16,790 nt of DNA from Gammaproteobacteria bacterium (GTDB lineage: Bacteria; Pseudomonadota; Gammaproteobacteria; SZUA-229). Positions 7,560-14,646 of the stretch are shown here, piece by piece; the first letter of the stretch is position 1; each line of letters opens with the position of its first letter. The translations under genes and the position numbers were made by a program. The stretch spans positions 1-16,790 of the forward strand of contig WTCC01000049.1 in the NCBI GenBank assembly GCA_013138755.1, written 5' to 3'. The notes beneath the pieces are model-generated. The model was not told where the DNA came from. It saw only the letters and a list, made by a program, of their open reading frames with translations, and searched no databases.

Positions 7560-7748
7560 AAGCTTTCCTCTGGATGAGTCATATATTTGTTATCACTAAG
7601 TCTTTTTTAAGACCCTCTGTAATTACTTGGTTCAAGTCACTCTAAATAACCAGTGATGCAAGGCTATCGAATAGCTTTTAAAGTAAAAACACTACGTCGA
7701 TAATAGTATTTTGCTCAATCAATGTAAATAGTAGTTCATTACTTACGG

Positions 7749-8879
7749 TTACTGACCCTTTAGAGTGTTGAGTAAGTCCTGACCGACGCAATGCAGGCGC
7801 CAACCCTGGGTGATGGTCAATTTTATTTGATCCGGTGGTATGTCATCTTTAGTAGTGGCGATTATCAGTTGCTCAAGATCTTTTCTCGAGCATAGGATGG
7901 CGGTTGAAATACCTAGCTCATCGGCTCTGGTGGCAATGAGTTGCTGTAAATTTTTTAAGATTAGCTTCTGCTCACCATCTAGAACAGTAAATCGATTATC
8001 AGGCCAGGTGTTTTCAGAAGATTGTTGAACTTCCCTCATTGTCGTTAATAATTGCTGCTGATTTTCGACGCTGATTTTGAGATGTTTAGGAATTATCTGA
8101 GTAAGAGTATTGATATCTTCAGTTGGGTTTAGCGCCAGTCGAATGATGATGTCGTCAGGCAGTGCTCTGCGACGCGTTTGATCATTCTGTTGAGCCAGTT
8201 CTTCTCGCCATACGGCAATCGCCTGTACGATGGCCAGTTTTTTTCTATCTAGTTTGGTTGTACCTTTGACACGTTTCCATAGTTTGCTGACGTCGACCTG
8301 AAAGCAGTTTCCTTCAGCTGATAATTGCTCACTGTCTTCATCAAACCATGATCGTCGTTCAGTATCTTGTAATTTTTTATCGAGTAGCCGGTGCAATCGA
8401 TAAAGGTATAAAACATCATCGCCGGCATATTGAATCTGTTTGGCCGTTAGAGGTCGCTGTAGCCAATTGGTACGAGTTTGTGATTTATCTAGCTGGACAG
8501 TAAGTTCATTTTCAACGAGAGCAGCATAACCGATCTGATGATGGTCGGTCAGCAAGGCATTGGCGATCTGAGTGTCATATATCGGTGCAGGTAGTTCGTC
8601 CAGATAATAAAATAATACTTCCAGATCCTGAGAGCAGGAATGAAAAATTTTTATTATTTCTCTGTTACACAATATCTGTTTTAAGGCAGGTTTGGCATCA
8701 AAAGCTAGTGGGTCTACGCAAGCGACGATCGAGTCTGTCGCTATCTGAATAAGCGCAAGTTTTGGATAATAGGTGGTTTCTCTGAAGAATTCAGTGTCAA
8801 CAGCAATAATCTTTTCTTCAGATAATTGCAGAACCAGTTCATCCATCATGCTGGATGATTCGATTAATGTTGGAGTCAT
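7749..8879 (-). CDS. rnd: Ribonuclease D
   Basis: RNase D is a 3'-5' exoribonuclease that trims the 3' ends of tRNA precursors and other small RNAs. With the ATG at 8877-8879 the protein has 376 residues, and the DEDDy residues fall at D28 and E30 (AVDTEFFRE), D85 (HSCSQDLEVL), Y151 and D155 (YAGDDVLYLYRL), the same numbers as in E. coli RNase D. This decides the start against a longer frame that reaches back into gloA. An HRDC domain follows (about 211-290, IVQAIAVWREELAQ and RALPDD). It begins 25 bases after the gloA stop and is likely expressed with it. Confidence 0.96.
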   Translation of the reverse strand: MTPTLIESSSMMDELVLQLSEEKIIAVDTEFFRETTYYPKLALIQIATDSIVACVDPLAFDAKPALKQILCNREIIKIFHSCSQDLEVLFYYLDELPAPIYDTQIANALLTDHHQIGYAALVENELTVQLDKSQTRTNWLQRPLTAKQIQYAGDDVLYLYRLHRLLDKKLQDTERRSWFDEDSEQLSAEGNCFQVDVSKLWKRVKGTTKLDRKKLAIVQAIAVWREELAQQNDQTRRRALPDDIIIRLALNPTEDINTLTQIIPKHLKISVENQQQLLTTMREVQQSSENTWPDNRFTVLDGEQKLILKNLQQLIATRADELGISTAILCSRKDLEQLIIATTKDDIPPDQIKLTITQGWRLHCVGQDLLNTLKGQ

Positions 8880-8904
8880 TAAAAAAGGATATCTTTGCAG
8901 ACGT

Positions 8905-9291
8905 TTAAATTTTTGGTTCGAGTAGTTCGATTTCGTACCCGTCCGGGTCTGCGACGAACGCCAGTAATGTAGAGCCGGCATTCATCGGTCCCGGTTCGCG
9001 AATGATTCTGCCACCAGCGGCACGTATTTTTTCTGCGGCTTTATAGACATCGTCGACTTCGATAGCGAGGTGACCGAAACCAGAGCCTATGTCATATTCA
9101 CTGGTATCCCAATTGTGGGTAAGCTCTAACGCAGTGTGATTTTTTTCATCACCGTAACCCAGAAAAGCGAGGGTAAATTTACCTTCAGGATATTCTTTTT
9201 TGCGTAATAGAGTCATACCTAAAATGTCTGTGTAAAAAGCTATCGAGCGCTGCAGGTCTCCGACGCGCAGCATGGTATGAAGTAATCGCAT
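8905..9291 (-). CDS. gloA: Lactoylglutathione lyase (glyoxalase I)
   Basis: GloA converts the hemithioacetal of methylglyoxal and glutathione to S-lactoylglutathione, detoxifying methylglyoxal. The protein from the ATG at 9289-9291 has 128 residues and begins MRLLHTMLRVGDL, as in E. coli; a longer reading from 9330 adds 13 residues not typical of the family. The four metal ligands known from the E. coli nickel enzyme are at the same numbers: H5, E56 (ALELTHNW), H74 (GFGHLAIEV) and E122 (DGYEIELLE). Two glyoxalase half-repeats are visible. It lies ahead of rnd on the same strand and diverges from the unrecognised gene at 9380. Confidence 0.96.
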   Translation of the reverse strand: MRLLHTMLRVGDLQRSIAFYTDILGMTLLRKKEYPEGKFTLAFLGYGDEKNHTALELTHNWDTSEYDIGSGFGHLAIEVDDVYKAAEKIRAAGGRIIREPGPMNAGSTLLAFVADPDGYEIELLEPKI

Positions 9292-9337
9292 AATGATTGC
9301 AGTATTTAAGCAGCTGTTGGTGGCGTACATCTTAACG

Positions 9338-9343
9338 TATAAT
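9338..9343 (+). promoter_or_regulatory. Probable -10 element for the 9380-10129 gene
   Basis: A perfect TATAAT stands at 9338-9343, which would give a leader of about 30 bases before the ATG at 9380. The -35 region is weak (TGTTGG at 17 bases, TTGGTG at 15). The 88-base gap between the divergent genes otherwise shows no operator-like symmetry. Confidence 0.4.
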
Positions 9344-9379
9344 CATGTGCAATAATGCTTTTCATTTGAGACGACTGTT

Positions 9380-10129
9380 ATGGATTTTTCGTTTAATGCG
9401 ATTACCTTTAGAGACTTGTTTCATAATACTGTCGCCGAGTATATAAAAGATGTCGTGCCTGATAAGGATGATGTGAACTCACCGCACAACTTACTTGCTG
9501 CGATGGATCAGGCGATCGATGTGGTGGCTAGAGCCGATGTGGATAGTGTCGTTCAGAAGGAGATGAGCGCAGAAAGTATCGGCATGCTCGAAGAGAAAGA
9601 TATCAGCCAGATCGGGCAGTATGCATTGGGTCTGTTGGAGGCTATGGTCTCTTTTGTGGAGAATAAAACGGGTGAGCAGAATAGAGATCTTTTACGCTTG
9701 AGTCTGCCGCTATCTCTATGGGTTGCCCGACGTGGCGGAAAGCTAGCTCAGATTGATATGGTGGTTAATTCGCTGGCTGGGTATGCCAATGAAGTGACAG
9801 AATCGCATCTACTGGGAGAGCTAGCGATTGTTATTCACGAAGTGATCGAAGCCTGTGACGATGATATCAAAAAGGATCTTGAGCAAACAAATATGATGCG
9901 CCCCTGGCGAATATTAAATTTGAATTACGGCATCGTGGCAACGCGTAGTCATCAGCCAAAATTGATCGAACAAGCTTATGATGCGTTGGTGAAAAATCTG
10001 CCACAAGATGCACGTGGCTTCTTCAGAGAAGGTTTGCAACAGATGGATATCGTCGGTTATCCAGATGACGTTCGTGAGGTGGTCGAACGATACAACAAGA
10101 TGTGGGGCACAGAGGGAGTTTTACACTAA
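9380..10129 (+). CDS. Unrecognised mostly alpha-helical cytoplasmic protein
   Basis: I do not recognise this 249-residue protein. It has no signal peptide, membrane segment, cysteine cluster or nucleotide-binding motif. It is acidic and looks almost wholly helical. Stretches that look conserved rather than random include LLRLSLPLSLWVARRGGKL (about 104-122), MMRPWRILNLNYGIVATR (about 171-188) and the C-terminal PDDVREVVERYNKMW. The helical pairs suggest a repeat-type scaffold (TPR-like), but no TPR consensus can be read. The ATG at 9380 has GAG about ten bases ahead. Its stop overlaps the stop of the convergent TerB-like gene by four bases (10126-10129). It is certainly coding; the function is open. 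Confidence 0.85.
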   Translation: MDFSFNAITFRDLFHNTVAEYIKDVVPDKDDVNSPHNLLAAMDQAIDVVARADVDSVVQKEMSAESIGMLEEKDISQIGQYALGLLEAMVSFVENKTGEQNRDLLRLSLPLSLWVARRGGKLAQIDMVVNSLAGYANEVTESHLLGELAIVIHEVIEACDDDIKKDLEQTNMMRPWRILNLNYGIVATRSHQPKLIEQAYDALVKNLPQDARGFFREGLQQMDIVGYPDDVREVVERYNKMWGTEGVLH

Positions 10130-10584
10130 GAGTTATTCTTTAAGACTCTATGCTTGGTGCGGATGAAATCCTGATGCGGTACGTGTAGCAGTTCAGACAA
10201 TCGTCTCAGCAGGTGTTCCTCGTATTTGTCTAGTTCGTCATCGGAGTAAGCGATGTGCCATAAGTCTTCGACCAGTTTAATCTTCTGTTGTTGTGTGTAG
10301 TGTGTGTTCAGTAGCGATGTGAATGAGTAATAGTCTGTTGCTTCATGTTTTTCATTATGCGCGAGGTCGATCAAGTCCTCTATCTCGGCTTCATCTAGTT
10401 CATAACGTTGTTTGATCAATACACGTATCTTTTTATTTTCGTGATCCGTTACAGTCTCATCTACATGCATCATCTCTACCATTAATGCAGATGCTGCAAG
10501 TTGCAGTCGATGTTCTAGCGGTATTTCGTCTTGTCGTTTTTCGTCCAGGTAGCGGTCAAAAAATGTTTGTAATTTTGTAAGCAT
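10126..10584 (-). CDS. TerB-like protein
   Basis: The 152-residue soluble protein matches the TerB/DjlA-N helical fold (about residues 25-145). LQLAASALMVEMMHVDETVTDHE and HIAYSDDELDKYEEHLLRRL are the two related half-repeats, each with the acidic cluster that in TerB binds calcium. Solitary TerB-like genes are common in gammaproteobacteria, and tellurite resistance should not be assumed because no other ter gene is present. A stress or envelope-linked role is only a suggestion from the family. It begins 35 bases after the glutaredoxin-like gene on the same strand. Its stop overlaps the convergent gene by four bases, and no strong terminator is seen there. Confidence 0.88.
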   Translation of the reverse strand: MLTKLQTFFDRYLDEKRQDEIPLEHRLQLAASALMVEMMHVDETVTDHENKKIRVLIKQRYELDEAEIEDLIDLAHNEKHEATDYYSFTSLLNTHYTQQQKIKLVEDLWHIAYSDDELDKYEEHLLRRLSELLHVPHQDFIRTKHRVLKNNS

Positions 10585-10619
10585 AGTCAGAGTGATTTAG
10601 AAAAATTGTTAGTTAGTCG

Positions 10620-11045
10620 TTAATGGTTGCTGGTGGATTCGTTCAGTAAGGCTAATGCTTGTTCTATCTGCTGCTCGCTGAATCCCTGTAGGCGGTATTT
10701 ACCTATCAGTAATATAGGAACGGCGCCACCTCCATTTTCTTCATAGAGCTGTCTGCCGATGGTGGTGTTTTCCATATCGTATTCGCAGTAATTGATATTG
10801 TTATGCTGAAAATATTTTTTAGCTTGATAACAGTACGTACACCACCATGCACCGAGCATAACAACGTCGGGTTTGCTTGCGATTATTTCAGGTGTGCAAT
10901 CAACGGTGGTAACTGGTTCGTGGTTACTGAATAGAAATATTGCAATAAAAGCTAATGCCAGGGTAAGAAAACCATTGATTTTTCGTTTTTTCTTTACGGG
11001 TGAAGGGGGGTTATCGTCTGTGTTGGTCGCGTTCGATTCTGTCAT
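10620..11045 (-). CDS. Membrane-anchored glutaredoxin/thioredoxin-fold protein
   Basis: The 141-residue protein has a basic N-terminal tail (KKKRK at 18-22), one membrane segment (about 24-40) and a glutaredoxin-like domain (about 58-136). The redox motif is W68-C69-T-Y-C72, the cis-proline is P110 in GGAVPILLIG, and GFSEQQIEQAL is the usual C-terminal helix. The positive-inside rule puts the domain in the periplasm, where glutathione-dependent glutaredoxins are unusual; it may act as a thiol-disulfide exchanger for exported proteins. A classic glutaredoxin has CPYC, so the CTYC motif implies a different redox potential. It is followed by the TerB-like gene after 35 bases and preceded by the MlaC-like gene after 68. 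Confidence 0.88.
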   Translation of the reverse strand: MTESNATNTDDNPPSPVKKKRKINGFLTLALAFIAIFLFSNHEPVTTVDCTPEIIASKPDVVMLGAWWCTYCYQAKKYFQHNNINYCEYDMENTTIGRQLYEENGGGAVPILLIGKYRLQGFSEQQIEQALALLNESTSNH

Positions 11046-11113
11046 GCGTGTTCAGCAATAGCGAAATAATAGTGAGTAGACACTACTGTGCAGTGCAGGT
11101 TCACATCGATAGT

Positions 11114-11740
11114 CTATCGATTACTATATGGTCGCTGGTATTGTCTCTGATACTGACGCAGCTGTGAGATAAAATGGCGTCGATAATAGATGACAGCACT
11201 AGAGCCATTCGCCTTAATATCAATTATTTTCCAGTCATCGCCATCCAGTTTCATGCGGAAGTCCAGACGGACTGGTAGTGTGTCCGGGCGGTAGATGCTG
11301 GTACTCACAAATGCCTCGCCTTGTCCGCGATAGCGTGCGGGGTAAAATCGAACCCGTGTGTTTGCGGCATCAAAACTACCGAGGTGTTTTGATAGGCTGG
11401 ACAGGAAGGTTTCGCGTAGGTTACGTTGGAAGTCTGATTTATCTTCGTCGCTCATGTTGCGAGCATATCGACCGGTAATCCAATGGGACATGTTGTCGAA
11501 ATCAAAATGAGGAATGATTTTATTTTCGATGAAACGGCGAAGTTTGATCGGGTTTATCTTGTCGGAATGACTACTGAAACTGGTGATTTTTTTTAAGGTT
11601 GTATGGATGACATAGGCTGGATCTGCTGGTGTCATCGTGCGAGTGGTACTGCTTTCTGCCCATGACCATGAAGAGATTAAAAACAACGAGCATAATGTAA
11701 GTAGTACTTGTAGCTGGTATCGTCTGGCAGTTGATCGCAT
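11114..11740 (-). CDS. MlaC/Ttg2D-like periplasmic lipid-binding protein
   Basis: MlaC-type proteins shuttle phospholipids between the outer-membrane MlaA complex and the inner-membrane MlaFEDB transporter. This 208-residue protein has a signal peptide (1-28, cleavage after SWSWA) and the family pattern: an early PAYVIHTTLKKI helix, IENKIIPHFDFDNMSHWITGRYAR (about 71-94), FQRNLRETFLSSLSKHLG and a late DDWKIIDIKANGSSAVIYYRRHF (about 167-189). The C-terminus is rich in R, Q and Y. It is a lone copy: no MlaD, E, F or A gene is next to it, so it may be a paralogue serving another transporter. The ATG (11738-11740) has AGG with suitable spacing and an extended -10 promoter upstream. Confidence 0.86.
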   Translation of the reverse strand: MRSTARRYQLQVLLTLCSLFLISSWSWAESSTTRTMTPADPAYVIHTTLKKITSFSSHSDKINPIKLRRFIENKIIPHFDFDNMSHWITGRYARNMSDEDKSDFQRNLRETFLSSLSKHLGSFDAANTRVRFYPARYRGQGEAFVSTSIYRPDTLPVRLDFRMKLDGDDWKIIDIKANGSSAVIYYRRHFISQLRQYQRQYQRPYSNR

Positions 11741-11786
11741 CGTAGTTTACCTGTGTTTTTCTAGTAGGAGACTATAGTCGCTGGTA

Positions 11787-11814
11787 ATGATAACAGGTAT
11801 ACAAAGGGATACAA
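11787..11814 (-). promoter_or_regulatory. Probable extended -10 promoter of the MlaC-like gene
   Basis: On the minus strand TTGTAT (11814-11809) is followed after 16 bases by TATCAT (11792-11787), preceded by TG one base upstream (TGTTATCAT). The extended -10 compensates for the poor -35. The predicted start is near 11780, giving a leader of about 40 bases. Confidence 0.45.
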
Positions 11815-11872
11815 CTGGCATAGGTGGCTAGCTAAAAAAACAAGCTGTACTCAGTCTGATGGAATTGCGAAG

Positions 11873-12415
11873 TTACTTTGATGAGGTGGCCATGCCGGTA
11901 AATTTGAACCGGGGGATACGTTTGATTTTTACTTCTTCTGTCTTGCCAAATACTGTCACACGGGTGATGACGGGCGAATTACCACGGCAGTAATCCTCGA
12001 AGGGTGTGCGTCCCTTGATATGATAGCCGTCGTGACTTATGGTAAATGACGATGAGATCGTCGCGCCGCATGTGCCACTCATGTTTCTATTGAATACTTT
12101 TGGTTCGAGGGTGACCGTGTATTCACCGGTACTCAATTTACAGGTTCTGGTGATTTTTTTTGTTCGCACTATCCTCGTACGAGAGGAGCTACGTTCGATT
12201 TCGACTAAATTCCATGGGGAATATGTACCGTCTTCATCGGAATACTTGAAACCAGGGCCTTCTTCTTCACTCAGTAGCGAATTAGTTAAGGTAATAATGT
12301 CGTCTTCTACGTTACATTTATAGGTGACGAGAGGGTAGTTTACATCGCCAGCAATCACGCTTGTCGCATGCATAGCAGCGACGAATGAAAGCACTAAACG
12401 AATCAAATTGCACAT
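11873..12415 (-). CDS. Unrecognised secreted protein with four mature cysteines
   Basis: I do not recognise this 180-residue protein. It has a signal peptide (1-22, cleavage after SVIA) and a mature part with four cysteines (C34, C92, C116, C143), enough for two disulfides. It is rich in T, S, V, K and R in alternating patterns suggesting beta strands (TRIVRTKKITRTCKLSTGEY; ISSSFTISHDGYHI). The C-terminus is basic (VKIKRIPRFKF). There is no lipobox in the usual place and no second membrane segment, so a soluble periplasmic or extracellular protein is likely. It is on the same strand as the stator-like pair, 171 bases downstream; whether it belongs with it is unproven. Confidence 0.78.
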   Translation of the reverse strand: MCNLIRLVLSFVAAMHATSVIAGDVNYPLVTYKCNVEDDIITLTNSLLSEEEGPGFKYSDEDGTYSPWNLVEIERSSSRTRIVRTKKITRTCKLSTGEYTVTLEPKVFNRNMSGTCGATISSSFTISHDGYHIKGRTPFEDYCRGNSPVITRVTVFGKTEEVKIKRIPRFKFTGMATSSK

Positions 12416-12586
12416 AGCAAAACCATGATCTAGACGAACGTTTATTGAATAAGTATTTATTCTTCCCTGAAGCGGTATTCGTTCATCTTCTTGTTATTGT
12501 TGAATCAAGTATAGCTAAGATGTGGATTTTTTCTATAAGGGTATGATATCTAAAAAGATAAACAGTATCTTGATGGTTGGTCTCCA

Positions 12587-13474
12587 TCATTCATCTTGAT
12601 AGTAATAATCATATTTGGTCAGTAAGCCCCTCATGAAAGTCCATGCTTCGTTGTAGGTAAGGCCGCTTTTTTCAGGAATAATGATACGCACATACAACTT
12701 TTTAGCATGTCGTTTTTTAAGTGCAACCAGCTTGTTATGCAATTGTTTCTTTGTAACTAAGGTGTGATGTTCATCATTAGCACCTTTGATGCGGATACGT
12801 TCCTTGCCATTGATGCGTTCATAATCGACACTGACGATGTATTTTCCTTTTGATGTACGGGCTGGTTTAATTAATTTTTCATATTTTGTTTTCAGTGTGC
12901 CAAAGTCATTTTCTAGAGAGGAAAGTTTTTGTAATTGATTATCTCTCTCATCAGTGATGACGATGACCCTTTGTCTTTCGTTATCAATCTCACTCTGTTT
13001 TGTTCTAACGTCTGTAGCGAGTTGTGAGAGGTCGTCCTCCATGGCTGAGACCTGCGAACTTAAATGAGTGATTTTATTTTCATTTTTAGTCAGCGAATCT
13101 TTTAATTGATCCTTTTCAGATAAAACGATAACGATCTGTTTTTCCTTGTCTTCAAGTTCTGTGTGCAGTCGATTAGTCTGCTCGCTAGCTTGCATCATCC
13201 GCATACGTAACATCGAAATCTCATTTTGCGCATACACAAGCTGTTCTTCGAGAGTAGCGTTTTCCTGTGATGCATAGTGAATGATCTCTTCAGCTTTCTC
13301 TTCGGCAGCCATACTATTGCGCAGCTGGTCAAGAAGCTCCCAGTTCTTAACCATGAGCAGCATGGAAGTAAGCAGGAATATTATGACCACCACCATCATG
13401 ATGTCAGTAAACGATGGCCAAAAGCTTTCGCTATTTAAATGTTCGCTGCGCAGGTCAACAAATTCATTATTCAC
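12587..13474 (-). CDS. ExbD/MotB-like subunit with a long coiled coil
   Basis: The 295-residue protein has a short N-terminal tail, one membrane segment (about 19-42) and a coiled coil of about 160 residues (about 46-205), with repeats such as LEEQLVYAQNEISMLRMRMM and MEDDLSQLATDVRTKQSEID. A compact C-terminal domain (about 208-295) follows. The membrane segment WPSFTDIMMVVVIIFLL resembles ExbD (PFIDIMLVLLIIF), with D24 at the place of the essential proton-relay aspartate. The C-terminal GKYIVSVDYERING and LTYNEAWTFMRGLLTKYDYYY resemble the ExbD periplasmic domain; an OmpA-type peptidoglycan motif is not seen. The start is GTG (13472-13474) with TGGA about eight bases ahead, 33 bases after the partner gene. 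It probably couples ion flow to work in the envelope; the target is unknown. Confidence 0.82.
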   Translation of the reverse strand: MNNEFVDLRSEHLNSESFWPSFTDIMMVVVIIFLLTSMLLMVKNWELLDQLRNSMAAEEKAEEIIHYASQENATLEEQLVYAQNEISMLRMRMMQASEQTNRLHTELEDKEKQIVIVLSEKDQLKDSLTKNENKITHLSSQVSAMEDDLSQLATDVRTKQSEIDNERQRVIVITDERDNQLQKLSSLENDFGTLKTKYEKLIKPARTSKGKYIVSVDYERINGKERIRIKGANDEHHTLVTKKQLHNKLVALKKRHAKKLYVRIIIPEKSGLTYNEAWTFMRGLLTKYDYYYQDE

Positions 13475-13507
13475 GTGATTATTCCAGAGTAAGTAATAGG
13501 TTGCCGT

Positions 13508-14431
13508 TTAGGACTTTGGTGATAGACGGAAACCGGCGCGTAGTAATGCTTTGATTTCGTCTATATCAGTACTTAACCGGGTAATTCGATCAGCAGAGGT
13601 GCCAGTTAATAAGTTGAGATTTCTGCCTGCTTCAGAGAAGTCTGCCTGCGTTTTAGCCATAACATTTGCTGCTACACGCAGTGCCTTCACAAGGTTGCCC
13701 ACCTCATGCAGCATACTATCAGTCTGATAGGTGAACCTAGGCATTATGTACAGCGTTGTCGCCTGTTCTATGCCACTTAATAGCTGAGTTTGCACGTCGG
13801 TGAGCTTCATGTAGAAGTAGCCAAAAAATAGATAACAGACGATTGCAGTCGAAGTCGTAGAAAGTGCTGTTGACATGCCGTGGATGACGATACTCATGCC
13901 ACTGATTCCATCAGCGCTGTCGATGATGTCAGATGCACCGAGTAGTGCGATGGATAGTGAAATGATCGTCCCGAAGACGCCCGTGAGTATGAGTATATTA
14001 CTGATAAAGCGTGGCAGGCTTAAGCGTGTGCTTTCTGTGGCAACGAGTGTAGACGCTAAAGCGCTATGGTTGACTGCCACATTATGTTTACTTATTTCTA
14101 ATACTGAAAGATAACGATTATAGATCAGGCTGTTCTTATTGATACGGTCGGTTGGTAATGTTTCTTTATTCTGAACATTTTTTATAAATCGAACCAGCGC
14201 GCTCTCTTCTCTATTGTAACGTAACAGCAGTAGAACGAGTCGAACGATACCGATCAAAAATAATAAAAGAATACTACCATTGACGACATAGCCCGTGTTG
14301 GTTGCCTGATTTTTGATGTAGAAGTTAATTATAAACTCATGGTTTACGAGTAATAAAAAACCGACCAGTATCGATAACGCTAAAAACTGCGATAAAACGC
14401 TACGACTGTAATTTGCTTTGTATTGAACCAT
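13508..14431 (-). CDS. MotA/TolQ/ExbB-family ion channel subunit
   Basis: The 307-residue protein has four predicted membrane segments (about 11-38, 50-71, 143-165, 184-209), a cytoplasmic loop of about 70 residues between the second and third, and a helical C-terminal tail of about 95 residues. LTGVFGTIISLSIALLG (149-165) matches the family's GLLGTVxGL motif, and GMSTALSTTSTAIVCYLFFG (185-204) the GIxxALxTTxxGLxxAIP motif, with the conserved threonines kept. The 2+2 arrangement is MotA-like, whereas TolQ and ExbB have three segments. The ATG (14429-14431) follows AGGAA. With the next gene it should form a five-to-two stator-type channel. No flagellar, tol or tonB gene is nearby. Confidence 0.85.
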   Translation of the reverse strand: MVQYKANYSRSVLSQFLALSILVGFLLLVNHEFIINFYIKNQATNTGYVVNGSILLLFLIGIVRLVLLLLRYNREESALVRFIKNVQNKETLPTDRINKNSLIYNRYLSVLEISKHNVAVNHSALASTLVATESTRLSLPRFISNILILTGVFGTIISLSIALLGASDIIDSADGISGMSIVIHGMSTALSTTSTAIVCYLFFGYFYMKLTDVQTQLLSGIEQATTLYIMPRFTYQTDSMLHEVGNLVKALRVAANVMAKTQADFSEAGRNLNLLTGTSADRITRLSTDIDEIKALLRAGFRLSPKS

Positions 14432-14523
14432 GCCCGTTCCTGTATAAGTTTTTTTGATGAAAGATTTCTGACGGCGATGCCGACATATGCATTAAAAAAA
14501 TACTAAAGTGATGAAGATAGCGG

Positions 14524-14529
14524 ATTATA
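14524..14529 (-). promoter_or_regulatory. Probable -10 element of the stator-like operon
   Basis: A perfect TATAAT on the minus strand at 14529-14524 lies 93 bases upstream of the channel-subunit ATG within a 215-base AT-rich gap. No good -35 hexamer is found at 16-18 bases, so an activator may be needed or the call may be wrong. I saw no other signal in this gap. Confidence 0.4.
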
Positions 14530-14646
14530 CGGTTGCGCAGTAAATTAGTATATTAACGTAAAGTGATATACGTATTGCTCAAAAGGTATATAAAAAACAA
14601 TGGTTTGAATTAAGGGTTTGTGACGTGCCGAGCTAATGCGGGATGA

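Noticed and set aside
8880..8981. N-terminal extension of RNase D to 410 residues
   Set aside because: The extra 34 residues overlap the 3' end of gloA and shift the catalytic residues away from the E. coli positions, which the ATG at 8879 reproduces exactly.
10126..10584. Tellurite resistance function for the TerB-like gene
   Set aside because: No terA, C, D, E or Z neighbour is present; a solitary TerB fold does not show tellurite resistance.
12587..14431. Assignment of the stator-like pair as a Zorya anti-phage system
   Set aside because: ZorB carries an OmpA-type domain and ZorA a very long cytoplasmic tail; here the coil is in the B subunit, no OmpA motif is seen, and no zorC, zorD or zorE-like gene is adjacent.
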